From NCBI GenBank assembly GCA_002403205.1, contig DHHJ01000012.1, positions 50,441-114,440 of the forward strand: DNA of 64,000 nucleotides, read 5' to 3'. Made by a program: the position numbers and the translations under genes. Each line of letters opens with the position of its first letter. The stretch's first letter is position 1. This DNA is from Anaerolineaceae bacterium UBA4775. Lineage in GTDB: Bacteria; Chloroflexota; Anaerolineae; Anaerolineales; Anaerolineaceae. Positions 26,062-33,634 of the stretch are shown here, in pieces. Below the pieces are notes generated by a model, which was not told the origin of the DNA, did no database searches, and saw only the letters and a program-made list of their open reading frames with translations.

Positions 26062-26090
26062 TTAAACAGACATTTCTGTTAAGGTATAGT
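26062..26090 (+). promoter_or_regulatory. Candidate cassette promoter (Pc-like) with a dyad
   Basis: TTAAAC at 26062-26067, a 17-base spacer and TATAGT at 26085-26090 read toward the cassettes. The spacer holds the inverted repeat AACAG-acattt-CTGTT (26065-26080), a possible repressor site. In integrons Pc lies between or within intI and attI and drives the first cassette. The match to -35 is weak. Confidence 0.4.
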
Positions 26091-26095
26091 TGGGC
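26089..26095 (+). other. attI-like core site
   Basis: GTTGGGC fits the integron core GTTRRRY and is followed by CGC, as is the R' box of attC1 at 27091. It lies 118 bases upstream of the intI start codon on the divergent side and before the first cassette gene. Recombination would occur between G26089 and T26090. Confidence 0.55.
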
Positions 26096-26146
26096 CGCTG
26101 CGTCATAGCCGAAATTTGAGGCAAGTACCAAAGAGGTTATTGAAGA

Positions 26147-26917
26147 TTGGATATGAGGCCAGACAAAACGCGCGTACAAGTTATCTCCCGCAGGTTAGGT
26201 ATGCCTGGAGATATTCTTATTCAACGTTTGCAGACAATAAAGGAAAACGCGATCAACGACAAACAACAGTTAACTGTTGCCAATTCCACTTGGAATCCCC
26301 AAAAAGATGCTCGCCTTTTGTCTCTTGGTAAGTTTATAAATGTATGTGAGAGAACTCAATTTGGTTTGCACATACTTACCAAATTGCTGGACGATGACTG
26401 GTATCAAAGCAATATGGAGAACGAGACACAACAAGACCCGGACTACAAGATGATTCTTACAGTCGAGTTTGAGAAATCGCTCAAGTACGGATTTGGAATG
26501 TCCCTTTTTACACTCATCGAGAGTGGATTTCGTATTTTTCTGCGTGCTGTTGACCCTATAGCTTGTAAAGGCGCAACCGGCACATTTGACTCTATTCATA
26601 AAAGTCTACTGGGTTCAAAACAGTTGAATTTTCCCGGAGCTAATAGACAAGCAGCTGAAGAATTACTTGATTTTGTACGTCTCATTAGAAACCTAATCCA
26701 CAATGATGGCGTTTATTTTGATGAATACGGCAATGATAAAACTGTAATTTATAAGAGCACTCCATATCATTTTTATCACGGCAAACCGATAGGTTTCGTT
26801 TATTGGGATTTGCTTCTTACGTTGGCTGATGATATTCGGCGTTTGCTGGTTCAAGTAATCTCTCATCCCAAGATTGCTACGCAGTGTCAGGTCTCCGACC
26901 CTTTTATGGCATATTAA
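26147..26917 (+). CDS. HEPN-like hypothetical protein in cassette 1
   Basis: A 256-residue mostly helical protein with AT-rich codons unlike its surroundings. Start TTG 26147 or ATG 26153; AAAGAGG is at about 26130-26136. The C-terminal third contains DFVRLIRNLIHNDGVYF, resembling the R-N-x-x-H helix of HEPN ribonucleases and of HEPN-like proteins in defence islands, although the R-to-H spacing is one shorter than the common R-x4-6-H if counted from the second Arg; from the first Arg it is x6. No other motif is recognised. It is the sole gene of the first cassette and lies next to a restriction system, so a defence role is possible but unproven. Confidence 0.6.
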   Translation: MDMRPDKTRVQVISRRLGMPGDILIQRLQTIKENAINDKQQLTVANSTWNPQKDARLLSLGKFINVCERTQFGLHILTKLLDDDWYQSNMENETQQDPDYKMILTVEFEKSLKYGFGMSLFTLIESGFRIFLRAVDPIACKGATGTFDSIHKSLLGSKQLNFPGANRQAAEELLDFVRLIRNLIHNDGVYFDEYGNDKTVIYKSTPYHFYHGKPIGFVYWDLLLTLADDIRRLLVQVISHPKIATQCQVSDPFMAY

Positions 26918-27020
26918 CCATAGAAGATGGGTTAAAAGGAAAGTCAAGTTGGAAATAGCGAGAGATAAAGACAGTAAAAAGGTGATTATATTTTGGTATG
27001 GTACTTGCCCTAAACCCGGA

Positions 27021-27097
27021 GGGCGGGCCAACAAGCGCTTGCACTTGACGCAGCTCCGCTGCGCTTCGCGGCACAGGTGAAGCGCAGGCCGTTGGGC
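27021..27097 (+). repeat. attC site 1 (68-bp repeat copy A plus R' box)
   Basis: R'' GGCCAAC (27026-27032) faces R' GTTGGGC (27091-27097). Inside, GCGCTT (27035-27040) pairs with AAGCGC (27080-27085) and CAC (27042-27044) with GTG (27077-27079), leaving G27041 unpaired: the extrahelical base typical of attC. The centre CCGCTGCGCTTCGCGG is a hairpin. Bases 27021-27088 are identical to 29745-29812. Confidence 0.8.
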
Positions 27098-27125
27098 CGC
27101 CTAACATCAAGGCGTAACACGTGTA

Positions 27126-27154
27126 TTGCTGTTTGCGCAAAAGGAAGGTATAAT
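27126..27154 (+). promoter_or_regulatory. Promoter of the restriction-modification cassette
   Basis: TTGCTG at 27126-27131 and a perfect TATAAT at 27149-27154 are separated by exactly 17 bases, 40 bases before the methyltransferase start. The cassette therefore seems to carry its own promoter, unlike most integron cassettes. Confidence 0.65.
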
Positions 27155-27194
27155 CGCTCTAGTTCATACGTTCTATTTTCGGGATTGCAAATAG

Positions 27195-28352
27195 ATGGAG
27201 CATCGATTTTCGCCCTTGACGGTAGCCGAATATTTTGCAGGTATTGGCCTGGTCAGAATGGGCTTGCAGCCTCATGGTTGGCAAGTTATCTATGCCAACG
27301 ACATCTCGGAGAAAAAATGCGAGATGTACGAGACATTCTTTCCTGATGCTGGGGCGCATTACGTAATTGGCGATATTTTTGACATTGATCCGGCTAGTGT
27401 TCCCTCTGCTACTCTGGCTACTTGCTCATTCCCTTGCATTGATCTTTCGCTCGCAGGGAATATGAATGGTATGATTGATGGCAACCATTCCAGCGCGTTT
27501 TGGGGGTTTATCCAAATATTAAAAGCACAAGGAGCTTCTTCGCCGTCGCTGGTTCTTGTTGAAAACGTCCCGGGTTGGCTATATTCCAACAAAGGAATGG
27601 ACTTTAGGGTAACGGTTCAGGCACTCAATAAACTGGGGTACGCCTGTGATGTTTTTATATTGGATGCTCTGAGATTCATTCCCCAAAGCCGATTGCGCGT
27701 ATTCCTAGTTGGGACAAAGCTACCAGTCAGCCATACTACCGTTGAGTTAATACTCACGCGGCCTAAATCTTTGCTCTCAGATCGACTCAAAAGGAGTATT
27801 GTTGCCAATAAGGATTTGCAATGGTTCTACAATGAAATCTCCGATCCACCGCACCTCAACTCTGCTGGTCTGGCTGAAATAATTGAACCGATGAGTGATT
27901 CAGATAGTCGATGGTGGCCCGATGATGAAGTTAAGCGTCATCTAGCCATGATGAAAGAATCGCATTATGCAAGAGTAGAACGACTAAAACACGGCCAGCA
28001 ATTTGCCTATCGCACCTTCTTTCGCAGACGACGTGAAGGGCAACAACGCGCTGAAGTCAGAAATGATGATTTGTCCGGTTGTCTCCGTACCGCAGTAGGC
28101 GGCAGCGGCAAGCAATTCTTGATAAGAGCGGGTAAAGGTAACATTAAAATGCGCGTGATGACGCCAAGAGAATATGCGCGTTTACAAGGCGTCCCCGATG
28201 AGTACCCCATCACCGCGAATGGCGTGCAAGCTCTTACAGGATTTGGCGATGCAGTTTGCGTGCCTGTTATTTCTTGGATTGCCAAGCATATACTAAATCC
28301 TTTGGCTGAAAATGGCTCGCCGTTGTATCAGCGCCAGTTGCCCAACGCGTAA
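27195..28352 (+). CDS. DNA (cytosine-5) methyltransferase
   Basis: A 385-residue C5-cytosine methyltransferase. Motif I is FAGIGLVRMGL, motif IV with the catalytic Cys is SFPCIDLSLAG, motif VI is ENVPG, and QSRLRVFLVG is motif VIII. The C-terminal motif X region LTGFGDAVCVPV is present, so the enzyme looks complete. It protects host DNA from the nuclease encoded two genes downstream. Codon use is more AT-rich than the chromosome. vsr follows after 16 bases. The recognition sequence cannot be read. Confidence 0.93.
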   Translation: MEHRFSPLTVAEYFAGIGLVRMGLQPHGWQVIYANDISEKKCEMYETFFPDAGAHYVIGDIFDIDPASVPSATLATCSFPCIDLSLAGNMNGMIDGNHSSAFWGFIQILKAQGASSPSLVLVENVPGWLYSNKGMDFRVTVQALNKLGYACDVFILDALRFIPQSRLRVFLVGTKLPVSHTTVELILTRPKSLLSDRLKRSIVANKDLQWFYNEISDPPHLNSAGLAEIIEPMSDSDSRWWPDDEVKRHLAMMKESHYARVERLKHGQQFAYRTFFRRRREGQQRAEVRNDDLSGCLRTAVGGSGKQFLIRAGKGNIKMRVMTPREYARLQGVPDEYPITANGVQALTGFGDAVCVPVISWIAKHILNPLAENGSPLYQRQLPNA

Positions 28353-28368
28353 CTCTTTCTATTCGAGA

Positions 28369-28785
28369 ATGAGCGACAATCTCAGTCCTGAAGACCGACG
28401 AAAAACTATGCGGGCCGTTAAAGGCAAAGGCACGAGACTTGAAAAACGCCTATGGGCCATGCTTGCAGGAATGGGATTAAAAGGATGGAAGAAGAACGCT
28501 GGGACCATTACAGGCAAACCTGACGTTGTTTTCACAAGTCAACGGGTCGCCGTGTTTATCGACGGTTGTTTTTGGCATGGTTGCCCTCACTGTCAAAGAA
28601 AGCTACCTATAACGAATCGCGAGTATTGGGAAAGAAAGATCAAACGCAATGTTGAGTTAGCCCAAATGCATAACGAGCAATTACTGCAAGATGGATGGAC
28701 AGTGGTCAGAATATGGGAACATGAAATGGCCGATACAGCAATAATCAGGGCGCGAATACGCCATGCACTCGAAGGCAAGGAGTAA
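28369..28785 (+). CDS. vsr: Very short patch repair endonuclease
   Basis: A 138-residue Vsr nuclease that nicks T:G mismatches arising from deamination of 5-methylcytosine. The family blocks are RRKTMRAVKGKGTRLEKRLW, KPDVVFTSQRVAVFIDGCFW, HGCPHC and NREYWERKIKRN; Asp in KPDVVF and the HGC region are catalytic/zinc-related in E. coli Vsr. ATG 28369 follows the methyltransferase by 16 bases. The partnership with a 5mC methyltransferase is the usual one. Confidence 0.93.
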   Translation: MSDNLSPEDRRKTMRAVKGKGTRLEKRLWAMLAGMGLKGWKKNAGTITGKPDVVFTSQRVAVFIDGCFWHGCPHCQRKLPITNREYWERKIKRNVELAQMHNEQLLQDGWTVVRIWEHEMADTAIIRARIRHALEGKE

Positions 28786-28789
28786 CGAC

Positions 28790-29737
28790 TTGGAAAACAC
28801 ACGGATAGAAAAAGTTAGGCAACAGAGCCGCGAGGTTCTTACTACATGGCTTGATTCATGTACACGGCGCGGTAAGGTTTCTCGGAATACTATTGCCATT
28901 GGCATTGTGGTCCTTGATCACCTCAGACGTGGTTGTCCTGTATCCCGCGATGAAGTGATCTCACAAGGCGGTGAAGTCAGCGGCGCTCGCTCAGGATTGG
29001 GTACCATTCTTGAGTCTTACGACATCCCAAGCAGCTATTTGAAGGAAGTTACAACGCGACAAGGGCATCAAGATGGGCAAAGGCTTTTTGAGCAGTTTGA
29101 ATGGGGCAAGACGCTTGCAGAGATGCCAGAAGATGAGAGAGACGGATTGTTGTTGGAACTTGTTGAAGGCTTGAGAAGCCGCGCCAATGAATGGCTAAAG
29201 CGTCAAAACCTGAAACTTGAGATAGATCGCCGACAAGCGCCGACGACTTGGGTAACCATGATTGTCGAAAATGCCAAAGGGCGTTCAGGCGGAGTGGTTG
29301 AGCAGCAACTTGTCGGCGCAAAATTAGCAAGGCGGTTCAAAGGAATGGAAATTCCTAATCATCCTGCTCATGCCGGAGACAGACAAACAGAGCGGGCAGG
29401 CGATTTTGCCATCTCGCAACTGGTTTATCATGTCACCTCTGCGCCATCGAGAGATGTCTTGCAAAAGTGTGTCGGAAACGTCAGGGCTGGCTTGCATCCT
29501 ATCCTGTTGATTCCGCGTGAACAAGAAAACAAAGCACGGATTCTTGCACAAGATGAAGGCGTTGATAAGGAAGTGACCATTATCTCGATTGAAGATTTTG
29601 TAGCATTGAACATCATCGAGCTTGCAACAGAAGAAAGCAAAGACTTTTTCAGTGTCCTGAAAGAGATCGTGGAAATTTACAACAAGCGGTTGTTGGAAGT
29701 TGAAACGGATTTGTCGTTGCGGATCGAGGTTCGCTGA
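28790..29737 (+). CDS. DUF4928 family protein, putative type II restriction endonuclease
   Basis: A 315-residue protein. QQLVGAKLARRF, AGDFAISQLVYHVTSAP, VRAGLHPILLIPRE and the C-terminal LEVETDLSLRIEV match my recollection of DUF4928, a family found beside 5mC methyltransferases and regarded as restriction nucleases. RAGDF with a following VYHVT could be the D...x-H/E-x-K-like catalytic edge, but the exact residues are uncertain. TTG 28790 is preferred since AAGGAG at 28777-28782 sits 7 bases upstream; ATG 28763 overlaps vsr. It completes the methyltransferase-vsr-nuclease set. Confidence 0.75.
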   Translation: MENTRIEKVRQQSREVLTTWLDSCTRRGKVSRNTIAIGIVVLDHLRRGCPVSRDEVISQGGEVSGARSGLGTILESYDIPSSYLKEVTTRQGHQDGQRLFEQFEWGKTLAEMPEDERDGLLLELVEGLRSRANEWLKRQNLKLEIDRRQAPTTWVTMIVENAKGRSGGVVEQQLVGAKLARRFKGMEIPNHPAHAGDRQTERAGDFAISQLVYHVTSAPSRDVLQKCVGNVRAGLHPILLIPREQENKARILAQDEGVDKEVTIISIEDFVALNIIELATEESKDFFSVLKEIVEIYNKRLLEVETDLSLRIEVR

Positions 29738-29744
29738 AAGACCG

Positions 29745-29812
29745 GGGCGGGCCAACAAGCGCTTGCACTTGACGCAGCTCCGCTGCGCTTCGCGGCACAG
29801 GTGAAGCGCAGG
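29745..29812 (+). repeat. attC site 2 (68-bp repeat copy B, R' box missing)
   Basis: Identical base for base to 27021-27088, with R'' GGCCAAC at 29750-29756. Where copy A continues CCGTTGGGC, this copy continues ACGGCCGC and enters the nitroreductase gene. The R' box is therefore lost and the site should not recombine normally. Confidence 0.85.
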
Positions 29813-30255
29813 ACGGCCGCTTTGTTTTCCAGCACAAGCACTTCAACATCACTGGGCGGGATGCCCATCGGTGTGGTGGAAACCGCCGCGGGCACCTGGT
29901 CAAGCATCTCAGGGGACACTGGCCGGTTCTGGAAGTTTCTCACACTGCGGCGTTTCAGCAAAAGTGCGGAAAGCTGCGCATAACTCGCACCCGCTTCTTG
30001 AGGCGGGAAGGGAATCACATCTTCAGGCGTGAGATCGCGCCCTTCAACCCGGATGCAATCCTGCGGGCAAACAGCCACACAGGCGCCGCAGGCAATGCAC
30101 CCGAACAGCAGGGACTGGTTGACCTGCACTGCGCCTGCCACCATGGTCAAGGGGGCGCCTTTGCACACGTCCACGCACAAGCCGCAGGCATCACAGCGCG
30201 CATGGTCGATGCTGACCTGCGCATGACCCTGGGCGCGTTGTGTTTGGATGCTCAT
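29813..30255 (-). pseudogene. Ferredoxin-nitroreductase fusion truncated by the island
   Basis: ATG 30255 starts a protein with two 4Fe-4S motifs (CDACGLCVDVC and CIACGACVAVCPQDC) followed by the nitroreductase N-terminal block LLKRRSVRNFQNRPVSPEML and TTPMGIPPSDVEVLVLEN. Homology ends at about residue 148, exactly where the attC copy begins; the frame then runs antisense through attC to a stop at 29677. The FMN-binding C-terminal half is absent from the window, so the insertion was accompanied by a deletion or rearrangement. The protein was probably a cytoplasmic flavoprotein. Confidence 0.8.
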
Positions 30256-30298
30256 GCGTCGCTCCTGTGTGAGTTGTCCCCCATGGGACGCCGCTCAA

Positions 30299-31528
30299 TC
30301 AGCTCTCTGCCACCAGTTCGGCGATTTTTACCAACACCTCGACGGCTTTTTCCATGGCAAAAGTGGGGATGAACTCGAATTTGCCGTGCCCGTAATGCCC
30401 GCCGGTGAAGATGTTGGGGGTCGGCAAGCCCATGTAAGACAGGCGGCTGCCATCCGTCCCGCCGCGCACGGGGTCGATCTTGGGGGTCACGCCTACCGCC
30501 CTGACGGCCTGGATAGCCGTCTCGATGATCTGCGGATGGGGTTCAACCTGCTCCCGCATGTTGTAATACTGGTCTGTGATCTCAAGGTCAATGATTGGCT
30601 GGCCATATTTTGCGTTGATATAGTCCACGGCATGCACCAGCAGGGCTTTTTTCGCCTCGAATTTATCTCGGTCGTGGTCGCGGATGATATACGCCATGCT
30701 GGCCTCCTCGACCGTGCCGCCGAACAGGTACAGGTGAAAAAAGCCCTCGTATTTTTCAGTGAATTCAGGCCGTTCAAACACGGGCAAAAGCTCGTTCAGT
30801 TCCATGCCGATCAGCAAGGCATTGCGCATCTTAAGCTTGGCTTTGCCGGGGTGCACATTGCGCCCGTGGATGGTCAGCTCGGCACCGGCCGCGTTGAAGT
30901 TCTCATACTGAATTTCTCCCACCTCACCGCCATCAACGGTGTAGGCAAAATCTGCGCCAAACCCTGGGACATCGAAGTGGTCCACGCCCGAGCCTACTTC
31001 TTCGTCGGGTGTGAACCCGATCTTGACCGTGCCGTGTTTGATCTCAGGATGCTCCAGCAGGTACTCGGCGGCTGCCATGATCTCCGCCACGCCGGCTTTG
31101 TCGTCTGCGCCCAGCAGGGTGGTGCCGTCGGTGGTGATCAGGGTCTTGCCGACGTATTTTTTCAGGTCGGGGAACTCCTCAGGGGACATGCGGATGTCTT
31201 TCTCGGCATTCAGGACGATCTCACCCCCGTCATAGTTCTCGACGAACTGGGGGTTGACATGGGTGCCGGAGAGGTCCGGGCTGGTGTCCATATGGGCCAG
31301 GAAGCCGATCACCGGAATATCTGCGCTGTCGGTGTTGGCAGGCAGCGTGGCAGTGACATAGCCGTACTGGTCCATAGCGGCATCCTCCAGGCCGAGCGCT
31401 TTAAGCTCTTCCACCAAAAGGCGGGCCAGGTCGAGTTGTTTCTCGGTGCTGGGGTAGGTTTCGGACTTGCGCATGGATTGGGTGTCGATCTTAATATAGC
31501 GGATAAAACGGTCAATGACGGATTGCAT
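30299..31528 (-). CDS. pepT: Peptidase T (tripeptide aminopeptidase)
   Basis: A 409-residue M20 zinc aminopeptidase that removes the N-terminal residue of tripeptides. GFLAHMDTSPDLSG supplies the first metal His and Asp, LGADDKAGVAEIM the bridging Asp, and FTPDEEVGSG the catalytic Glu-Glu pair; VRGGTDGSRLSYMGLPTPN and GGHYGHGKFEF are C-terminal family blocks. ATG 31528 is preferred over the longer frame from 31657. A very long open frame on the opposite strand is only its shadow. Confidence 0.95.
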   Translation of the reverse strand: MQSVIDRFIRYIKIDTQSMRKSETYPSTEKQLDLARLLVEELKALGLEDAAMDQYGYVTATLPANTDSADIPVIGFLAHMDTSPDLSGTHVNPQFVENYDGGEIVLNAEKDIRMSPEEFPDLKKYVGKTLITTDGTTLLGADDKAGVAEIMAAAEYLLEHPEIKHGTVKIGFTPDEEVGSGVDHFDVPGFGADFAYTVDGGEVGEIQYENFNAAGAELTIHGRNVHPGKAKLKMRNALLIGMELNELLPVFERPEFTEKYEGFFHLYLFGGTVEEASMAYIIRDHDRDKFEAKKALLVHAVDYINAKYGQPIIDLEITDQYYNMREQVEPHPQIIETAIQAVRAVGVTPKIDPVRGGTDGSRLSYMGLPTPNIFTGGHYGHGKFEFIPTFAMEKAVEVLVKIAELVAES

Positions 31529-32054
31529 GGTTACCTCGATTTGGTGAATGGTGAGTGGTTGTTCATGAGATGCTGGGCATTTTAGGCTTGAATCGCGGCC
31601 GATCACGCTTGTGAAACAGGTTGTGATAGGCGCCTGGGCACAGTGAAAGTGTACCATAAAGTGCTTTCCTACCGCCGGGCCAGAAGGTTACTGGAGAGAC
31701 CGTCAAACTTAGGCAAGATCAAGATCAGTAAGCGACGAAAAAAACTTGATCCTTGGGCCTTTGTTAATCTTCTGGATGTGAATAAAAAAATTATTGTCTC
31801 TGATGCGGGCACTGATCCTGCTTCCAATGGGCATGAACAGGGTTTGTGAGTCCCTGCCAAACCATAACCTGTGCCTTGGCGTTTTTGGCGTGCTCGGTAG
31901 CAGGCCGAAAAGGCTGATAATGCCCTCAAAGGGGGGATAACGGATGGGTAGGTAATATCGAAATAGGCGGAAGGATACGTGGTATGATTTCGATGATTGC
32001 CAACGCTGATTGAACCAACCCTGGGCTGAAGGAGACTTTGGCTAAAAATTTGCC
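31529..32054. other. Gene-poor interval
   Basis: No gene is recognised. A 68-codon plus-strand frame from 31643 (MKVYHKVLSYRRARRLLER...) and an 86-codon minus-strand frame overlap each other and neither looks conserved. GGTTTG at about 31840 and CAAACC at about 31858 could form a small hairpin. AAGGAG at 32029-32034 is the nearest ribosome-site-like string to the next gene. Confidence 0.4.
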
Positions 32055-32921
32055 GTGAGAATCACCAAAAATATGACCTCTTCCTCTGTGCCCAAACGTA
32101 AATTGCCAGCGATCTGCTGGCTTCTCATCGTGATTGTGACGGTCGGCGGAATCATCCTGCTGGCTATTTGGCTGTGGCCTGAGAGCAAGGATGGATCCGT
32201 CCCTGATGTGCTTGAGGCGCGCATGACCTACGAAGTGGTGGAGACCTATCCCCACGATCCCGGGGCTTTTACCCAGGGGTTGCTCATCCACGAGGGCACT
32301 TTGTACGAGAGCACCGGGCTGTATGGCGAGTCCTCCCTGCGCAAGGTGGACCTGGAAACCGGGGAAGTCCTGGCACGCGTTGATCTGCCCCCTAACACCT
32401 TCGGCGAAGGGCTGACACTGTGGGAGGATAGGCTGGTGCAGTTGACCTGGCGGGAGAACACCGCGTTCATCTATGACCTGAAGGATTTCTCGTTGCTGGG
32501 GACGTTTGCCTACCCGACCGAAGGCTGGGGGCTGACCCACGATGGAGCGCGCCTGATCATGAGCGACGGGAGCCATCGGCTGTATTTTATCGACCCGGGG
32601 GATTATCAAATCCTTGGCAGCATCGAGGTTACCGACCAGGATGCGCCTGTCGAGCGCCTGAACGAACTGGAATTCATCTTTGGTGAGGTGTTTGCCAATG
32701 TCTGGCTGACGGATGAGATTGTGCGAATCGATCCCGAGACCGGTGAGGTGCTGGGCTGGATTGACCTGGCTGGCATCCTGCCGGAGGATCTGCGCACGTA
32801 CACCACCGATGTGTTGAATGGCATCGCCTTTGACCCTGACGAAAACCGCCTGTTTGTCACCGGGAAAAATTGGCCACTGCTGTTCGAGATCCGCCTGGTA
32901 CCTGCTTTGCCCGGGGATTAA
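32055..32921 (+). CDS. Glutaminyl-peptide cyclotransferase (glutamine cyclotransferase), membrane-anchored
   Basis: A 288-residue protein with an N-terminal membrane anchor (residues about 19-42) and a beta-propeller of the glutamine cyclotransferase family. YPHDPGAFTQGLLIHEGTLY with ESTGLYGESSLR is the family signature, followed by GEGLTLWEDRLVQLTW and GWGLTHDGARLIMSDGS. It would convert N-terminal Gln to pyroglutamate on exported proteins. GTG 32055 and ATG 32073 are both possible starts. A strong hairpin follows the stop. Confidence 0.85.
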   Translation: MRITKNMTSSSVPKRKLPAICWLLIVIVTVGGIILLAIWLWPESKDGSVPDVLEARMTYEVVETYPHDPGAFTQGLLIHEGTLYESTGLYGESSLRKVDLETGEVLARVDLPPNTFGEGLTLWEDRLVQLTWRENTAFIYDLKDFSLLGTFAYPTEGWGLTHDGARLIMSDGSHRLYFIDPGDYQILGSIEVTDQDAPVERLNELEFIFGEVFANVWLTDEIVRIDPETGEVLGWIDLAGILPEDLRTYTTDVLNGIAFDPDENRLFVTGKNWPLLFEIRLVPALPGD

Positions 32922-32923
32922 AC

Positions 32924-32954
32924 ACAGGATGGCCACCTAAAGTGGCCATCCTGT
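32924..32954. terminator. Bidirectional intrinsic terminator
   Basis: ACAGGATGGCCAC pairs with GTGGCCATCCTGT over 13 bp around CTAAA. It lies between the convergent cyclotransferase and hsp20 genes and probably serves both; the following T-rich tract is short (CACTTGTTTG). Confidence 0.85.
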
Positions 32955-32975
32955 ATCACTTGTTTGTGTGTGAAA

Positions 32976-33467
32976 TTATTTATTTTTAGATTTGCCTTCG
33001 ATCACATTCTGTTTGCTTCCACCTGTGATCTCGATACGGCGAGGTTTGACCTCTTCTTTCTTGGGCAGGTGGATCTTGAGAACACCATTTTCAGTTTCAG
33101 CCTGGATGTTCTCGACATCCACACTGCCGGGCATCGAAATGGTGCGGGAGAACGTCCCATAGCGGCGTTCGCGGAGATGATAGCGTCCTTCTTCGCCTTC
33201 CTCTTCTCGCTCTGCCCGGGTTTCGCCCTTGATCGAGAGGTTGTTGTCGGTGAAGGTGATTTCGATGTTGTCCGGGTCGATACCGGCGACGTCTGCTTTG
33301 ACAACAAATTCCTCATCGTTTTCGACCACATCGAGGGGCATGCGCAAGTTTAGGGGTTCACCAAAGCCCATTTCTCCGTCGTCATAGAGATTCTCGATCA
33401 TGCGCTCCATGGCGCGGTTCCAAGAAAGCATTTCACGAATGGGATCACGTCGAATTATATTAGCCAT
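32976..33467 (-). CDS. Small heat-shock protein, Hsp20/alpha-crystallin family
   Basis: A 163-residue holdase chaperone. The alpha-crystallin domain spans about residues 48-145, with DVVENDEEFVVKADVAGI, NNLSIKGE and the conserved GVLKIHLPK (A-x-x-x-n-GVL motif) near the end. A short basic tail follows. GGAGGAA is just upstream of ATG 33467. The 165 bases upstream are AT-rich with no CIRCE element seen. Confidence 0.93.
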   Translation of the reverse strand: MANIIRRDPIREMLSWNRAMERMIENLYDDGEMGFGEPLNLRMPLDVVENDEEFVVKADVAGIDPDNIEITFTDNNLSIKGETRAEREEEGEEGRYHLRERRYGTFSRTISMPGSVDVENIQAETENGVLKIHLPKKEEVKPRRIEITGGSKQNVIEGKSKNK

Positions 33468-33634
33468 CTTAGTTCCTCCATTTTTTGATGTGTTGATTTG
33501 ATTACATTTATAATTTAAGGGGGCTGTGTAAGATAAATATCAAAGCAATATCAAAAAAGTGTTAAATTTTACCGTCGGAAATGACCACCCAAAGAGCAAT
33601 TTGTGGACAAGTGGCGCTGTTTGGTGGGAATGAA

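Larger units (their letters stand above)
23673..29812 (+). mobile_element. Degenerate chromosomal integron and cassette island
   Basis: The segment differs from its surroundings in lower GC and in holding decayed genes. Its core follows integron layout: an intI-like N-terminal remnant on the minus strand (25768-25971), an attI-like GTTGGGC at 26089-26095, and plus-strand cassettes each ending in the same attC core (27021 and 29745). Further left, GTTAGCC at 23673-23679 and GGGCTAAC half-sites at about 24847 and 25626 bound two older, broken cassettes. The right edge interrupts a nitroreductase gene. The parts are seen directly; the integron reading is inference from their order, orientation and attC structure. 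Confidence 0.75.

Noticed and set aside
30248..31585. Long plus-strand open frame (445 codons) opposite pepT
   Set aside because: Peptidase T has all its metal and catalytic motifs on the minus strand; this is its shadow.
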